Below, one piece after another: positions 5,565 to 6,837 of a DNA stretch of 6,837 nt. The stretch's first letter is position 1; the number at the start of each line of letters is the position of its first letter. The position numbers were made by a program, and so were the translations under genes. This DNA is from Actinobacteria bacterium UBA4719 (GTDB lineage Bacteria; Actinomycetota; Actinomycetes; Actinomycetales; Dermatophilaceae). A model generated the notes under the pieces. That model saw only the letters and a program-made list of their open reading frames with translations. It was not told the DNA's origin and made no database searches. Location of the stretch: the NCBI GenBank assembly GCA_002404345.1, contig DHJN01000030.1, forward strand, positions 1 to 6,837, read 5' to 3'.

Positions 5565-6750
5565 CCGGCCTGCCCACTGGCTGGAGCGCCCAAACGGTCA
5601 AGGATTTGTTGTCGATTCGGTACGGCAAGTCGTTGGCGGCAAACCTCCGCGTAGCGGATGGAAAGTACCCAGTCGTGGGATCCGCTGGAGAGATGGCCAG
5701 GACCGACGAGTCGCTTATCAACGGCCCAACGATCGTCGTGGGTCGGAAGGGCAACGTGGGAGCCGTTCAACTTCTGACCGAAGGCGGATGGCCTATCGAC
5801 ACGACGTACCTCTCCCAAGTGTCCGATGACTTAGACCCGCGTTTCGTGGCCCACCAACTCACCTCCCTCAGGCTCGTACGCCTGGACAGCTCGACCGCCA
5901 CGCCAAGCCTGCGGCGGCAGGACTATGAGGTCCAGGAACTGGTCGTGCCTCCATTGGACGAGCAGCGGCGGATCGTCGACATTCTCGAAGACCACCTCTC
6001 CCGCCTCGACGCAGCAACCGCATTGTTGGTGTCAGCCGATCGGCGGGCATCCGCCTGGAGCCGTTCCGTTGTGGACGTAACTCTGTGGGATCACAAATGC
6101 CCACGGACCCAAGTGGCCGACTTGCTCGCTGAACAGATGAGAAACGGCCACTCGGCCCGTGCAGTCCGGGACGGCTTGGCTGGTATCCGAACTCTCACCC
6201 TGACCGCAGTCACGCGCAATGAGTTCACCGATGTGTTCACCAAGGTCACGTCGGCGGATCCAGACCGGGTGAAGGGCCTGTGGTTGCGGAGCGGAGATGT
6301 GCTCGTCCAGCGAGCGAACACCCCCGAACTGGTAGGAACCACTGCGATGTTCAACGGACCGGATGACTGGGCCATCTATCCGGATCTTTTGATAAGGCTG
6401 AGGGCTAATGAGCAGCGCGTCGTCAGTGGTTACCTTTGCGCAGCGAGCGAGCCCACCGCCAGATGCGTTCGAAAGCCAAAGGCCTCGCTGGCTCGATGCC
6501 GAAGATCGATCAGGCCGCCATCGGCTCGACTACATTGCCTGTGCCTGACATCGCCACTCAACAGACGCTGCTGTTGCGCTTGCGAGAGGTCGATTCTGTA
6601 CGCGAACGAACGGCTCAGGCCGCGAAAGTCGCCGAATCTAGGGGGCATGTTCTCCGGAGGGCACTGATGGCCGCGGCGTTCTCGGGTCGACTGACCGGTC
6701 GTACGAGCGACCTCGATGTGGCCGAAGAGCTCGCTGCCGCCGGAGTTTGA
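5561..6750 (+). pseudogene. hsdS: type I restriction-modification specificity subunit S, one frameshift
   Basis: HsdS recognises the two half-sites of a bipartite DNA target and holds the methyltransferase and restriction subunits. The restored length is 396 residues, normal for the family. It begins LPTGW, has a first target recognition domain (about 1-125, with NVGAVQLLTEGGWPIDTTYL), a first conserved helical region (about 130-170, PPLDEQRRIVDILEDHLSRL), a second target recognition domain (about 180-330, with GDVLVQRANTPELVGTTAMF), and a second conserved region (PVPDIATQQTLLLRLREVDS) ending in ALMAAAFSGRLTG. One base is missing at 6434-6436 (TAC-CT-TTG); as written the protein goes off-frame after residue 292 and stops at 6667, losing the second conserved region needed to hold the partner subunits. 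The ATG at 5561 overlaps the hsdR stop (ATGA) with no ribosome binding site, so coupled translation is expected. Third-codon GC looks lower than in the body of hsdR, as is common for recombining specificity genes. No hsdM lies next to it in the window. Confidence 0.88.
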
Positions 6751-6757
6751 ATGTGAT

Positions 6758-6792
6758 GCGCGCAGATGGGTGTTGTTAGAGCGCGCGCAGAT
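6758..6792. repeat. 10-bp direct repeat downstream of hsdS
   Basis: GCGCGCAGAT occurs at 6758-6767 and 6783-6792, 25 bp apart, in the tail after the hsdS stop. The spacing is about two and a half helical turns. A binding site or simple low-complexity sequence are both possible. No terminator hairpin with long arms is visible between hsdS and the end of the window, so the operon may continue or end outside it. Confidence 0.35.
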
Positions 6793-6837
6793 AGGACGCT
6801 CCTAGTCAGTCCAGCGCTTGGCCCATTTGACGAGTTT

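Noticed and set aside
6430..6440. Phase-variable switch in hsdS
   Set aside because: Phase variation usually uses a long homopolymer or short tandem repeat. There are only three Ts here, and no simple repeat at either hsdR break.
6802..6837. Possible end of a minus-strand gene (KLVKWAKRWTD, stop at 6802-6804)
   Set aside because: Eleven codons to the window edge is too little; an open stretch this short is expected by chance. It needs the sequence beyond 6837.
1..6837. CRISPR array, rRNA or complete tRNA gene
   Set aside because: No regularly spaced repeats, no rRNA-like sequence, and the only tRNA-like sequence is the 3' half at 1283-1323.

Overview
The window is high-GC DNA with the codon bias of an actinobacterium. 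The decayed helix-turn-helix gene at the left resembles, from memory, a family common in Streptomyces accessory DNA, so Streptomyces or a close relative is my best guess. No ribosomal or housekeeping gene fixes the species. The region looks like an accessory island in decay: one gene (cutA) looks fully intact, and every other gene is truncated, internally deleted or frameshifted.

Layout. (1) 1-233 holds no convincing gene; it contains a terminator-like hairpin (183-215) and one copy of a 16-bp direct repeat. (2) 234-1005, minus strand: remnant of a helix-turn-helix protein with an internal deletion located at two adjacent perfect hairpins (771-788 and 789-816), and probably a one-base loss near its 3' end. 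(3) 1006-1282: non-coding, with a short repeated motif. (4) 1283-1323: the 3' half of a tRNA-Arg(ACG) gene without its 5' half, the usual scar (attL/attR) of a site-specific integrated element, followed at 1350-1395 by a strong hairpin terminator. (5) 1469-2311, minus strand: a Fic-domain protein with an intact catalytic motif but a degraded N-terminal half. (6) 2347-2448, plus strand: the first ~30 codons of a NUDIX hydrolase gene, cut off and joined to the next gene. (7) 2448-2801: a CutA-like protein. (8) 2801-5564: hsdR, the restriction/translocation subunit of a type I restriction-modification system, with two one-base losses. (9) 5561-6750: hsdS, the specificity subunit, with one one-base loss. 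(10) 6751-6837: a short tail with no supported gene.

How the genes fit together. The NUDIX stub, cutA, hsdR and hsdS are strung together by 1-nt or 4-nt start/stop overlaps (TGATG, TGATG, ATGA), so they look like one translationally coupled operon led by the ribosome binding site of the lost NUDIX gene. CutA as the leading intact gene of a type I R-M operon is the most unusual association. The methyltransferase gene hsdM is not in the window, so the system is incomplete here. As written, HsdR would end after 66 residues, with the first frameshift falling in the codon of its predicted catalytic Asp, and HsdS would lose its second conserved region. Either the system is dead, or the single-base losses are sequence errors; reads are needed to decide.
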